A stretch of 64,000 bases of DNA, taken from NCBI GenBank assembly GCA_013350335.1, contig CM023540.1:930001-994000 (forward strand). Direction: 5' to 3'. Each line of letters starts with the position of its first letter. Within the stretch, counting starts at the first letter, position 1. The notes under the pieces were generated by a model that saw only the letters and a list, made by a program, of their open reading frames with translations, was not told the DNA's origin and did no database searches. A program made the position numbers and the translations under genes. This document shows, one piece after another, positions 21,875 to 33,870 of the stretch. The stretch comes from Chimonanthus salicifolius (taxonomy: Eukaryota > Streptophyta > Magnoliopsida > Laurales > Calycanthaceae).

Positions 21875-23270
21875 TTAGTCTTCCCTGAAGAAATTCTCTA
21901 GTAAGAAAATCAGGGAGAGAGTTAGAATTTCCATTGATAAATTCTATTTTGAATTCAAATATGGATAAAATGGCCTGCCAACGGGTAAAAATCTGTTTAG
22001 AAACAAGATTCTTAACATCCTTTTCTAAAATTTCTTTGGCTGCTTTGGCATCCACTTTGATGAGAAATTCTTTATTTTGTAAATCATGTTGGAATTTTGT
22101 CACACAGAGGACGATTGCAATAACTTCTTTTTTGATGGTTGAATATTTCTTTTGAACTTCATTCCAAAGACCAGAATTAAATCTTATTAATTCTTCTTTT
22201 GAGTCTTTTAATTGTAAAAGAACTCCTCCATATCCGATATCTGAAGAGTCAGTTTGAACTATTTTGAAGGCTTCAGGATCAGATAAGCATCTACATGGAA
22301 AGTTTTTCACTCTTTCTTTAATCTTTTTTACGGCTTTAGAATGATCTTCAGTCCATTCTTTAGGATTTTTCTTTAATCTTTCTTGGAGAAGTTTTCTATC
22401 TTTTTTCAAATCTTGATAGAAAAAGGCTACATAACTCAAACATCCAAGAAATCTTTGTAACATATTTTTATCTTTAATTTGATCCTGGAATTTATCAGCA
22501 AATTGGATTACTCTGTTGGTTGGAGTAATTTTTCTGTCTTGGATTTCAAATCCTAGGAATCTGATTTTTTGTTGGAATAGACTCATCTTTCTCTTTTATA
22601 AAACTAAACCATTTTCTTTTATGATTCTTTAAATATCTTTAGATGTTTCCCATGTTGATCTATTAATTCTGAGAAGATGAGAATATCATCAATATAGACA
22701 ATAGTGAACTGGGTATATGATGAAAAAATATTATTCATGATATTTTGAAATTCAGACGGGGCATTTTTTAATCCAAAAGGCATGACATTCCATTCGTAAT
22801 GTCCCATGGGGACTGCGAATGCAGTTTTATATCTATCTTCTTCTTTGATTTAGATTTGCCAAAATCCAGATTTTAAGTCAAACTTTGAGAATAATTTGGC
22901 ATGATTTAGCCTATTAAGCAGGTGTTGAGTATTGGGTAAGGGATATCTAATGGACTGCAAGACCTTGTTTAAAGGCTTATAATTGATTACCAATCTCGGA
23001 ACTCCTCTTTCGATTTCAGCGGCTTTTTCGACGTAAAATGCTGTACAGCTCCAAGGGGATTTACTTTTTCTTATCAATTTATTTTTTAGTAAATCATTTA
23101 TTTCTTCTTGGCAAAGTTTTAGATGATTTGCGTCCATTTGCAATGGACGAGCTTTTGTAGGAATATCCTTTTCATCAGATCCTTTAATATATGGAAGTCC
23201 TACCACATGTCTTTTTGGATCCCAAAATGCAGAAGGTAGTTCAGAACAACATTCATCTTCAAATTATTAT
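21864..23270 (-). pseudogene. E4 reverse transcriptase and RNase H (best preserved copy)
   Basis: Reading leftward: RT fingers (22850-23206) are open until a TAA replacing Gln at WQI. The palm (22619-22807) has MPFGLKNAPSEFQN and YIDDILIFS, with the YIDD box at 22685-22696, and then a frameshift at FKES. Thumb plus RNase H form one 240-codon open frame, 21864-22586. In that frame all four RNase H acidic residues are visible: Asp113 (QTDSSDIGYGG), Glu154 (IKKEV), Asp179 (IKVDAKAA) and Asp226 (LPDFLTRE). The frame ends at GRLNGK with an 11-nt overlap into ORF4. The enzyme would copy pregenomic RNA to DNA; this copy is inactive because of the breaks. Confidence 0.88.
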
Positions 23271-24048
23271 GGGAGATTTTCTATTTTCTTTTTAAACTCT
23301 TTTTTCTCCAAAATTTTTGTAATTTGGGCAATCTTGATTTCATTTTTTAGTCCATTTATGTAATTTTCTCTAGTGGCGATAACTTGATTTATCCTTTGAA
23401 TTTTCGTTTCACAAGGATCATCTATAAAATCAAGATTTACATCAATCCCTTTGATATTTGTAGAGATTCCTTTTGTGGTTATAGAGAAGGGTTGGATTCG
23501 GAGAATAAATGGGGATCCAAGAAGTACATCATTAACAATATCTTCTAAAATAATAAAAGGTGATGTAACACAGACTCCTTTCATGCAAACATGAACATTT
23601 GGGATTTTTCTTTCTATGGAAATGGTAGTTCCATTAGTAGCAGAAACAAACTATTTCAATTCACTTGTAAATTCAATGGGAACGATACCTAATCTGATAA
23701 CATTTTAGTCCGCACTTGTATCAATTATGGCATCGACAATCTTCTCAAAGTTCTTTATTTTTATTTTCACTTGAACTCTCCACTGTTGGTAAATACATTT
23801 TGTAGGGATTACACTAGTAGAGATTTTGCTAATTTCTCCTTTAATTCTTTGGACAAATTTTTCTTCGTCATATTTTTCAATAGCACCATCATTTTCCAAC
23901 AGGTTAACCTTTCATCAAGCTCATTTTGTTTTTTGGTTAACTCTATTCTTAATTCACGGAGTTCTGTCTTCTGATCATTTAATTCTCTTTGTAAGTCTGA
24001 GAGAGTTAAGGGTTTATTTATAGTATGAATTTTTTCTGCTCTATTCAT
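23267..24048 (-). pseudogene. E4 protease (DTSAD variant) and coiled-coil linker
   Basis: The linker (NRAEKIHTINKPLTLSDLQR) is open to 23809 and then frameshifts. The protease N-half (23705-23899) ends in a stop directly after the catalytic motif. The motif reads DTSAD (23708-23722), with Ser in place of the invariant Gly of DTG. The C-half (23267-23584) is open with GSPFILRIQPFS and LDFIDDPCETKI. E5 carries the same Gly-to-Ser change, so it probably predates their separation. A Ser in this position is expected to disable a retroviral-type protease. Confidence 0.82.
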
Positions 24049-25886
24049 AAGGTTGGTTTTATCTCCATTTTCATCTTCTTCAAAGGAAATTTTTGGTTGT
24101 GAATCCCAATTTTTGAAATTTGGTTTAAAAATTGAACTTTTTTCTCTAGATCGGGTATGTTATCAACCATTTCTATTAGTAATTTTTGAGGGGTTGTGAG
24201 GACACGGATATGGATACCAAGATCTTCATCAGATGGTATCAACCATTCTCCACCAGATTCTTCATCATCTGAATGACATGTACATGATTGGAATTGTTTG
24301 ATGAGTTGAACCTGGGGATTATTTTCATCAATGTCAGTTGATGAATCAGATTCATATTTTTCTTCTCCTAAGGAACTTGAATCAAATTGTTCTTTTTCAG
24401 TATTTTCCTCTTCATTTTTGTTATTGATTTTTCTAAGTTTTTTCTTAGAGGAATTTTCTTTTTTAAAGCATTTATTTGAATAATGACCCTTTTTCCCGCA
24501 AGTATAACAAGTTGGAACATTTTCTTTTATGTATTTCTTTTTGTAATATTTCCTAGATTTTCTTTTGAATGGGATGATTTCATCGGATTTTCTCTGATTT
24601 TTATATCTTCCGGGTTTATATTTTCTTACAATTTTGTTTCTTCTATCCGAAGTAAATCTAGTACGCAAGGGTTTTCTCTTTGATTCAGGTGACTGATCTA
24701 AACCAAATTGGAAACAAAAATCTCCTAATTCTTTATCTCTAGAATATTTTCTCATTTTTTCAGCTTCTTTACTGATCTTTAAATCAGTGTAAAGAGTCAT
24801 GCCAACTTTGTTAATTCTTTGTATAATTCCTCCGAACGTCAGTATACTGTAATTAATAGTACCATGCATTTCTTCTCTCAAGGGATTACGCACCTTTTCA
24901 GCAAATAAGGGTGGTAATCCGGAAATAAATCTTTCTTTCCAAATATCAGAATTGCAATCATTGAGTTGGTAAACTTTAGATAGAAAAACATCTCTATACC
25001 AAAGAAATTCTCCTAAGTTTCTACACCTTCAATGATGTAACTGTTGTCGATTTTTCTCCTTGATAAGAGCAATTCCTCCGGTGAATTCATTGAGGATACA
25101 TAAAAGCAAGACACTGACACAATCAGATTGAGTTTCCCAATTATCAGGGATTTGACTAGTGCCTGCTTCAAGCTTAATATTGGGGTCTACTAAGTTTCCT
25201 GTGGTTTTGTCTCTGTAAAGGATTCTTCCGAATTCATCCATCTTGACAGCATTTTCTATTTCAAGTCTTTGGGCTCCACTTAATCCATAATTCCACCATC
25301 CTCTTAATATTCCATTGAAAGAGGTGGTTATCATGAGAAAAATGTTTCTTGGAGTATTTCCTCTGACTTCACAGGCATTACAGTATATTAACATACTGTG
25401 AACCATTTGGAAGATTTGATATTCTGCTAATCCATCTAAGTTCCGTTCATATAAAGAATTTCTTGAATATGTTAATTCTGAAGTGTAAGTGTATGGAGCC
25501 TCTTCGAGTTGTAGATCAACAAGGGTTGGTCTAGGATAATAATTCTTTGTCTCTGGCAATTTTACCTGGGGATTCCATTTCTTCAGACGATTTATTAATA
25601 AATTCTCTGAAGCAGAGACTCTTAGGATGCTGAATCCTTTTCCACCCATATTGAGGCTTTCCATCCTATTGGATAATTCCTTTTGCATTTCGTCTGTCAT
25701 TTTGAATGGTCCTTCTTGCAAAATAATCCCTTTAGGTAATTGTCTGGGAACATATACTGCATTGGCAGAACTTTGTTCTTCTTCTATTTGGTAATACCAT
25801 AACCCTCTCATTTTCTCTTTTTCTTCTAAGCTAAAGGTTTTGAAGAACCAATCTTTTAGAGGGTGTTTTTTCATATTTTCTCGCAA
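24045..25886 (-). pseudogene. E4 coat protein, nearly intact (one stop)
   Basis: One frame runs from 25886 to 24045 with a single TGA at 25029-25031. Order of blocks: NMKKHPLKDWFFKTF, LPKGIILQEG, MTDEMQKELSNRMES, KNYYPRPTLVDLQLEE, EVRGNTPRNIF, GILRGWWNYGL, FTGGIALIKEKN, the stop, then EFLWYRDVFL, GLPPLF, the basic KPGRYKNQRKSDE segment, the CCHC finger (24468-24509) and the acidic Ser/Asp/Glu tail. This is the caulimovirid coat-protein layout: capsid core, basic region, finger. Upstream it continues toward the movement protein through a frameshift near 25905. It is the most complete coat-protein copy in the window. Confidence 0.88.
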
Positions 25887-25904
25887 GTATGGTTTGTTGA
25901 TTTC

Positions 25905-27097
25905 AAATTTTTTTCACGGGATTTTCCTCTGGCTTTCAGATACTAACCATTCTTATGACTCTATGGAGGAAATCATACTCACTGGGGTTGTAAGTTCTTT
26001 CTGATGAAGTTATTTTATACACAGGGTGTTCAATTCCACTTTCTTTGTTCCTAAAAACCTTTTGGTCCATTTCTTCCTTTTCGCTACTTTTTTAATGATC
26101 ATCAACTTCTTCTAGTTTAAAACTTCTTCTTCCTTTCGTGTAGCTGGCAAAACTTCTCCTAGTTTTTTCCATTTTTCTCCTAAAATTGACTTCAAGATGA
26201 CCATTTGGTAATTTGACTATACTTTGTATATCGTTTGTTATTTCATTTACTCTTGGAGTGACATCTTTTATTTGCCAATTTCCTAGGAAATCAACCTCTT
26301 CCCAGCTGATAAATTTTGGGATAAACACATTATTATTAAAGTTGGCTTCCATAAGAACTGTGGTTTTTTCTTTATCAACTTTATCATTGTAGGCTATCAT
26401 GGGAAAGACAGAGATCATGGATTTGTAGAACACACGATAGACTATAGCAAAAGGTTTACTTCTTGGACTCATCGTTAATTCTTTACGAATCCAATTGTTG
26501 CACAATCAAGGACATCATCATCATGAGCATCAACTGTGATGTTTGGGAAACAATTAAAATAAACAGGTCCATGGCAGAGACTTGATTCAACCATTGAATA
26601 CAGAGAGTCATCAAACTCGTCATGTCTCTGATCTTGCACATAAGCACATACAGAAACATTTAATCCTAATCGAAACAGTGGTTTGATTCCTTCCTGAATT
26701 AATCCTATGTGTAGGTAGTTAGCTATATTTGGTCCTGATTTGTTCAATAATTCTTCTTTCAAGGATTTTGATTGTTTGTTTTCCTCCAGAGAGGGAAATA
26801 GTGTTCTCAACAGTTTTAATGTGATAATCATTTTGTTCTTCAAATGTGCCATTGCTATATATTTCTGTTATACGCAAGGCTGGCATCTTCCAATTGGATA
26901 TGGCTTGATCAAAGTTTTCATATACCATTTCTTCTGAATTTTTTGTTTTTTCCAGATTTTCTTTTTCTAAACTATTACGAGGGAAGCTAGTCAAAGCAGA
27001 CTGATAGGATGATGAAGATGAAGTACCTATTAGAAGGATGCTGAAATGATCTAAACCAATTCTTAAAAAGTTTTGTTTTTCCTTTAGTATTTTCCAT
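25905..27097 (-). pseudogene. E4 movement protein and MP-CP linker
   Basis: It starts at the ATG at 27097. The frame breaks near 27030 (loss in SNRST), is open again for 26719-27040 and 26475-26852, and shifts once more near 26505 before the C-terminal part (26092-26505). The recognisable blocks are YENFDQAISNWKMPAL, YLHIGLIQEGIKPLFRLGL, RHDEFDDSLY and GPVYFNCFPNITVDAHDDD, then MSPRSKPFAIVYRVFYKSM. This pattern of a core strand, Arg-Asp/Glu, and Gly-Pro-Val-Tyr-Phe with a late Asp is that of the 30K movement-protein superfamily, which opens plasmodesmata. The linker to the coat protein is decayed. Confidence 0.82.
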
Positions 27098-27318
27098 TTT
27101 TGTAATATGACTGTGGATAATAGAGCACCTGTCAACGTTTTACAGCTCTTAACGCCACTTCTCGGCACCAAGCGGGATTTACTACGTGATCAAACTCTTA
27201 TCCAACAATCAAATTATAAAAATAGAGAACAATAAAAGAAAATACAAAAGTTTTTAAAGAGGATTGGATAGATCAGCTTCAGATCACAGTTAATAGATAT
27301 AATTCACCTTGCAAAGAT
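27098..27318 (-). other. E4 spacer between ORF2 and the polyprotein
   Basis: These 221 bases are conserved in E1, E4, E8 and E10. No conserved reading frame is visible. A weak TATA-like TTTTTATAAT lies about 110 nt before the movement-protein start. Confidence 0.5.
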
Positions 27319-27555
27319 TTAGACATGAGATAATAATTCTAATTCTTCATTCAAAAGGTTACAATATTCTGTTACACGATTACACAAGGATACTAACATA
27401 GATCTCCTAATAGTATGTACGCAGATAACAAGATATCTTCCTGCAGCTATATTTTCATCTATTTGTCGGATAGCATTCTCTAATCTTCTAAGCTGATTTT
27501 CACGACGTCTGAGATCACGTAATAATTCTTCTCTCCTAACAGAACGAGGAGGCAT
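27319..27555 (-). CDS. E4 ORF2, small basic viral protein (78 aa), intact
   Basis: The open frame MPPRSVRREELLRDLRRREN ends LLSHV and TGA-type stop in the same place as the E1 and E8 copies. The N-terminal half is an Arg/Glu/Leu-rich predicted helix, and the C-terminal half holds the RRSMLVSLCNRVTEYCN stretch. ORF1 stops directly next to its start (TGA then ATG), an arrangement suited to coupled translation. Function unknown. Confidence 0.6.
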   Translation of the reverse strand: MPPRSVRREELLRDLRRRENQLRRLENAIRQIDENIAAGRYLVICVHTIRRSMLVSLCNRVTEYCNLLNEELELLSHV

Positions 27556-27786
27556 TCAGAAAGCCATTGCTTGTAATTTTGATTCTGTCCTAAATACTTT
27601 TAATTGGAACACAACATAGGCTTGAATTAAAATTATTCTTCATCTTTCATATCGTTGATGTCGTGGGTTATTTCTATGAGTGCATATTCGCAGGTGTTGT
27701 CGTATGTGTTCAAAAAGAATTTCTATTTTTCTCAATGTTTGAACATCATCATAATACTTCTTAAGAAAAGCAAGACGAATCGACAT
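27556..27786 (-). pseudogene. E4 ORF1, interrupted by one stop
   Basis: It starts at the ATG at 27786 (MSIRLAFLKKYYDDV) and ends at TGA abutting ORF2. A TGA replaces an Arg codon after QRYER, so only the N-terminal two thirds would be made. Immediately upstream of the ATG the EPRV sequence is cut off by LTR-D, so leader and promoter are lost. Confidence 0.75.
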
Positions 27787-27842
27787 ATCCTATGCATATC
27801 CCTTTCTGCGTTTAGCGTTTTCCTCGTTTCCTGCATCATCCA

Positions 27843-30174
27843 CTAAAGGGTAGAAGTAGGGCGTTAGTATAACGCGCCCAGTAGGTATTCCAGTTAGGGT
27901 TAACACATGGGTTAGTACAAAAAATTTAGATACAATATATAGATATATATATATATCAAAACCAGATATAATAAATCATTCCATACTTTCGAAACATTTT
28001 ATCCAAACCAGTGTATGATAATAAAGATCCAATCATACCGATAAAAGCCAGAAAAACCTTGCATGATAATAAAGATCATAATCATGCCAATTCAATGCCA
28101 TGCCATGCTATCATATGCAATGAGTCCCACCCATCACATGTACGCAAAAGTCCTTTTGGTGGAATTCTCCTCATCAAGGTATTCTTCACGATTATTTTAC
28201 GGAGCCTCGACGGAGTGGTGGATCTCCGGAATCTACTTGATGGAAATCACATCAAGGTATCCCCCACTTTTGTTTTACGGACGCCCCGATGGAGTGGTGG
28301 ATCTCCGGAATCTACTTGATGGAAATCACCTCAAGGTATCCCCCACGTTTGTTTTACGGATGCCCCGACGGAGTGGTGGATCTCCGGTTACTTAGTATCC
28401 TCTTGGTGGGATTCTCATCATCAAGGTATCCCCTGATGGAATGCTCATCACCAGGGTCTTCCTACATAGTATTCCTCTTGATGGGATTCTCATCATCAAG
28501 GTATTATACATAGTATCCTCTTGATGGAATTCTCATCATCCAGGTATCCCCCCACGAGTGTTTTACGGACCTCCCGACGGAGTGTGGGTCCCCGGTTATC
28601 TGTCATCCCTCCCATGCCATACATGAGATGCAAATACCACATGCTATGCAATTATACAAAATCATAGCATTTAAAAGCTCATATAAACCCATGGTTTCAA
28701 AGAGGTGGAATCCTACCAAAGACCGTTCACGAGTCCTTGCGTTTCCGTCCAAGATTAGATCACCGATCGCGCACTGCTTGCGAGATCCCATTACCTTATA
28801 ATATAATAATAAATCAAAACCAAGTCCCACTTGATTTACCACATTTACAGTCCGTTAATTACCAAAATGCCATTGGTCCAAACCTTAGTTAATATTCTAT
28901 TTATTTTAATCCAAAGTACATAACCCTAGGTCTGCCAATCCCATGTTTAAATCCAAATACATAGATCCTAAACATCTAAGTTCTCCAAATAATTTCTCAT
29001 AAAATTACCTTATTGCCATACAAGGCTAAACTTCCATCTTTAACAAGTATTTACAATTTTGCTACTCATGGTTTACTTAACCCATAGTTTCTTTTAATAT
29101 CATTCATCCATTATATGGTCCATAATAATTTCTCAACAACTTAAGTTATACTTAGAAAGTCCACATTTAGAAACTTTCTAATTTCATTATCAAACTTCCA
29201 TACTTAGAAAGTCCCTAAAATGGAAACTTTCTAAATTTATCATTTCCAAATCTTGGATCCATAATTCCAAGTTCTTTCCATGAATAGATCCTTTCTAAAT
29301 TAAAGACTTTCCAATTTAATCCTTCCAAAAACAATTAACATACTTTTAAAATGCCATTACAACTCCATGGGGTTCCGCCATACACTATGGCCGAACCCTA
29401 TGGTTCATAAGGTTCTCTTTTAAAATCCAATCTTCCTTAATTAAACTCCACCTTCTATTATTAGAAGGTTTCCATAAATTAAACTTACTAAAATTATCAA
29501 CCTCCTTCCATAAATGGAAGGTTCCCAAATTAAGTAAACCCTTCCATAATTAGATTGTTTCCATAAATAACCTACACCTTTCCATAATTGGATGCTTTCG
29601 AATTTTAGCAACCCCTTCCATAATTGGAAGCTTTCTATAATTAATCTCATCTTTCCATAATTAAACTCTAGTGGGGTTTGGCCATGCACCATGGCCGAAC
29701 CTCACCCATAGAAACAATTCATTGTCATTCATTTAAACAAGAACCCATATCTTTTCCCTTAATCAATCAACCAACATCTAATAAAATTCCTTCATGATGT
29801 ATGGCCGAACCCATGATCCTTTAAATTTAATAAATCGGTCCTCATGATTTAATGTCCAAGAACCTCAAATCCATATAAATATTTGGTGGGGTTCAGCCAT
29901 ATACCATGGCCGAACCTCACTCATTCTTTTCTATTCTTATGATTAATCCTATCAACCTTTCTAAATTATCATGATCATCTTTGATCTTGTTCCATGGTTT
30001 TCAATATTCATAAACCAACAAAACAAATCATATCTTTCCTCATTAGGACTCCATAATTTATAAACAACATCCTTCCATGGGGTTCGGCCCTTCATCATGG
30101 CCGAACCCTATGGTTTACCCAATTCTCTTAAACCATCTAAACCGTAAATGAAATCATAACATAGAATCACTTAC
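27843..30174 (-). other. Predicted intron inside LTR-D
   Basis: The minus strand shows CCGGTAAGTG (GTAAGT at 30169-30174), CTAAC at 27863-27867, and CCCTACTTCTACCCTTTAG ending at 27843. The TATA box about 200 bp upstream of the donor gives this copy the clearest promoter-exon-donor order. Confidence 0.5.
28190..28600. repeat. Tandem CGGAGTG-palindrome units in LTR-D
   Basis: Units near 28197, 28273, 28354 and 28562 carry TTTTACGGACGCCCCGACGGAGTG-type sequence. They alternate with CTTGATGGAAATCACATCAAG or CTTGATGGGATTCTCATCATCAAG palindromes. Position and content match the 63-bp and 77-bp arrays of LTR-A and LTR-B. Confidence 0.8.
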
Positions 30175-30366
30175 CGGTTCCGCGACTCCTTCGGTTTGTT
30201 CTTGCTCTTTCAATCCTTTTTCTTTCCTTAGTCTTTTCTCCTTGACCTTTCTCTTCCAATCGGCTGGCTGCTCTTGTGCTTGTTGTGGCCTTCTCTTTGT
30301 TCTTGTTTTGTCGTGAATAAGAAGTTGAGAGAGGGAGAGAGAGAGAAATCGGCCTAAGGGGTTATC

Positions 30367-30379
30367 TCCTTATATAAGC
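30367..30379 (-). promoter_or_regulatory. TATA box of LTR-D
   Basis: The minus strand reads GCTTATATAAGGAG, followed within about 30 nt by the CT-rich leader (TTTCTCTCTCTCCCTCTC). This places the U3/R border here and implies an unusually long R-U5 of about 3 kb. Confidence 0.6.
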
Positions 30380-31138
30380 TCCAATTAATCCAAATGGGGA
30401 AGGTGCCATGCACCCTTCCCTTGCCTTAGATCGCAATGCCAACCTCCCTTGCTTAATTACCTCATGTCGTGTGCACTTGTTTACCTCTTATAAAACCTTC
30501 CCTAAATCAAGAATAGAAAGTGCCATGCGCCCCATTCTTGTTGCCTCTTCCATTTTATTAAACCTTCCCTTTAATTACAGTTCCCATGTTAATTTCCAAC
30601 TTCTAAACTTAGAAACTTACTAACTTAATAACCATTCTCCATATTTAGACACTTTCCAAATTTAGCTTCAATGTTTCCATATTTAGACACTTTTCAAATT
30701 TAGCCATTGCCTTAACTTAAATCCATCCACATCATGCGCATATAATTAATTATAGACATCTTATTGTTTGACAATAAGATATCATTGCCTAAACCCAACG
30801 TGTGACCTATTTTAGGACTACCCTAAAATCTTTCCACTTAATCTTAAATATCTCATCTCATCCAATATATTATGCGCATATAATCCCCTTGATTTTTGTG
30901 ATATAAAATCTTATATTCGGCCATGCAATCTATTTAATTTTGCATTACTAAAATAATTCAACCCATTTAAATTTATTTGAAACCATTTATCAAAATCGTT
31001 GGGTCTTAATTGGGCAAAGACCTAATCACTTTATCCATCTAAAATCCATATCTAAAATCTCCCACTTTAAATAGGTAATTTCTGCAAATATTTATAACTT
31101 GGAAATCCGGGGTATTACAGCCATTTGGTGTCATCTCG

Positions 31139-32456
31139 TCATATCTTCTTTTTCATCAAATCTTTAGCTTTTATAGAGTTCATGCGAAATAATTCAGCCA
31201 GCCGAGATTGCTTTTCTTTTTCTTTTCCTTTGTCTTTAATAGATGTGTACCAAAATTTTCCACTACGCTGATACTCAGTAACTGAACCGTCGGGATTAAC
31301 ATGAGAGTCTGGGTCCCAACGAGGATGGAGATTTTCAAGGGGCACAACTTCGCCATCAAGATTTTCATCTGGATCATGATTAGAATCCCAATCATGCTGA
31401 TCACCTTTCTTTTTTGGCAAATATTCTTCTAAAATCTATTTAATCTTTTCTTCAAAATTAACAGATTCAACAGACATATCCATAGGATCAGGGGATTTTT
31501 CGCGAGCAATTTCATTAGCAATTTTCTTAGCTAAGAGATCAGCCATGACCGTTTCATTCTCAAGAGGCTTTTCATCTGAAAGAGGATCATTAGTCTTTTC
31601 AGGGGGAGAGATTTGATTCAAAATTCTCTCATATGTATCATTTTTAATTTTAGGCCACCATTTTTGATACATAGTTTGAAAAAGACAAGTGTGACCATAT
31701 AAATCTTTTTTCACCTCAAATTTCCATTGGAGAATGTATGGAATATGGAACTTCGCAAAGAAATGAAGAACATTAATCATATCGCAAGAGACCTTTTTCT
31801 TCAACTTGGCCAAATTTAATAAATAGATAACGAAAATTATCAGGAAGGATTTTCTGGGAAACACCAAAATGAGACCACCAAGTGAAGAGAAACCAGGATT
31901 GAAAATTGCGGTGAATAATAGGTGTGACATCAGGACTTTCTTCTTTGAACCTAATGAACCAAGAATGATTGTACTGACGGTTTTGCCACATCAAAGCAAT
32001 CTTCCAGGCGTCAATATAATCTCAATAATTGAAAAATTCAGTCGAATTATAAAGTTGGACTGATCTTGTCATGTAAAGAGGACCATCCCAGTCTTCCTCA
32101 ATGAGGATTTTGAGAATAGTGAATTTTGAATAGGTGATGATGCCATTTGCATTTTTATTGTGGAAGATGAGGACGCTTTTCGTTTGATGTAAAATATTGA
32201 GATACCATTCATGAGTTTTTCTTTTATCAGGGAAATAATAATGAAGCCCCTTGCCAAAGAGAAAATAAACATTATCTTCTACAGATCTTTCTTCCATAAG
32301 ACAATCTGAAGTAACAAGAATTCTGTTATCAGTGTAAAGATATAATTCTGATTGGCTTGGGTCTTTTGTTCGAGTGAAACCCTTTTGGCTTTCTTCTTGT
32401 TCTGCCAATTTCTTTTTTCCTTTCTTCTGAATGAATGGAGAAGAGTTACTTGCCAT
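31139..32456 (-). pseudogene. E5 ORF4 (sublineage A), three breaks
   Basis: The ATG at 32454-32456 overlaps the polyprotein end. The first 144 codons are open to a stop at EFFNY. Then HSWFIRFKEESPDVTP and the FTWWSHFG core lie in the frame 31773-31994, a frameshift follows near 31797, and the next segment (31436-31930) ends with a TAG in place of Gln. The last 93 codons (31139-31420) are open to MKKKI. To its left, 18 bp of inverted leader sequence (GCCATTTGGTGTCATCTC, 31120-31137) separate it from LTR-D. Confidence 0.8.
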
Positions 32457-33870
32457 TTAGTCTTCCCTGAAGAAATTCTCTAGTAAGAAAATCAGAGAGA
32501 AAGTTAGAATTTCCATTGATAAATTTTATTTTGAATTCAAATACGTATAAAATGGCCTGCCAATGGGCAAAAATCTGTTTAGAAACAAGATTCTTAACAT
32601 CCTTTTCTAAAATTTCTTTGGCTGCTTTGGCATCCACTTTGATGAGAAATTCTTTATTTAGTAAATCATGTTGGAATTTTGTCACACAGAGGACGATTGC
32701 AAGAACTTCTTTTTTGATGGTTGAATATTTCTTTTGAGCTTCATTCCAAAGACCAAAATTAAATCTTATTAATTCTTCTTTTGAGTCTTTTTATTGTAAA
32801 AGAACTCCTGCATATCCGATATCTGAAGCGTCAGTTTGAACTATTTTGAAGGCTTCAGGATCAGATAATCATCTACATGGCAAGTGTTTCACTCTTTCTT
32901 TAATCTTTTTTATGGCTTTAGAATGATCTTCAGTCCATTCTTTAGGATTTTTCTTTAATCTTTCTTGAAGAAGTTTTCTAACTTTTGCCAAATCTTGATA
33001 GAAAAAGTCTACATAATTCAAACATCCAAGAAATCTTTGTAACATATTTTTATCTTTAATTTCATCCGGGAATTTATCAGCAAATTGGATTACTCTGTTG
33101 GTTGGAGTAATTTTTCTGTCTTGGATTTCAAATCCTAGGAATCTGATTTTTTGTTGGAATAGACTCATCTTTCTCTTGGATAAAACTAAACCATTTTCTT
33201 TTGCGATTCGTTTAAATATGTTTAGATGTTTCCAATGTTGATCTACTGATTCTGAGAATATGAGAATATCATCAATATAGACAATAGTGAACTGGGTATA
33301 TGATGAAAAATATTGTTCATTATATTTTGAAATTCAGACGGGACATTTTTTAATCCAAAAGGAATGGCATTCCATTCGTAATGTCCCATGGGGACTGCGA
33401 ATGCAGTTTTATATCTATCTTCTTCTTTGATTTGGATTTGCCAAAATCCAGATTTTAAGTCAAACTTTGAGAATAATTTGGCATGATTTAGCCTATTAAG
33501 CAGGTGTTGAGTATTGGGTAAGGGATATCTAATGGACTGCAAGAACTTGTTTAAAGGCTTATAATTGATTACCAATCTCGAAACTCCTCTTTCTATTTCA
33601 GCGGCTTTTTCGACATAAAATGCTGTACAGCTCCAAGGGGATTTACTCTTTCTTATCAATTTATTTTTTAGTAAATCATTTATTTCCTTTTAGCAAAGTT
33701 TTAGATGATTTACGTCCATTTGCGATGTACGAGCTATTGTAGGAATATCCTTTTCATCAAATCCTTTAATACATGGAAGTCCTAGCACATGTCTTTTTCA
33801 ATCCCAAAATGCAGAAGGTAGTTCAGGACAACATTCATCTTCAAATTGTTTTGTGAGATTTTCTATTTTC
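32446..33870 (-). pseudogene. E5 reverse transcriptase and RNase H
   Basis: Fingers and palm are open for 33243-33659 (VSRLVINYKPLNK, KFDLKSGFWQIQIKEED). A one-base change in a T-run at NNIF shifts the frame, so the YIDD codons (33268-33279) are out of frame. The thumb (32869-33168) is open up to a stop in place of Cys. RNase H keeps its first Asp (QTDASDIGY) but has a further stop near 32793 before the last open part (32446-32685), which contains KVDAKAA and DFLTREF. The whole is inactive. Confidence 0.83.

Larger units (their letters stand above)
27787..31119 (-). mobile_element. LTR-D: gypsy LTR truncated at its 3' end
   Basis: The minus strand starts TGTAATACCCCGGATTTCC at 31119 and runs to about 27787. 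There the last roughly 430 bp found in LTR-E (including the terminal GGGCGTTACA) are missing and EPRV E4 begins. It contains a clear TATA box (CTTATATAAGGAG, about 30367-30379), a CT/GA leader right after it (30320-30350), a predicted donor, palindromes near 29369, 29677, 29887 and 30078, and a tandem block of CGGAGTGGTGGATCTCCGG units. It is most similar to LTR-E in its end sequences (subgroup 2). Confidence 0.85.

Noticed and set aside
29441..29692. 83-codon frame with repeated NYGR and QLWKG peptides
   Set aside because: It comes from repeated CTTTCCATAATTAG words in LTR-D and is not conserved in LTR-E.
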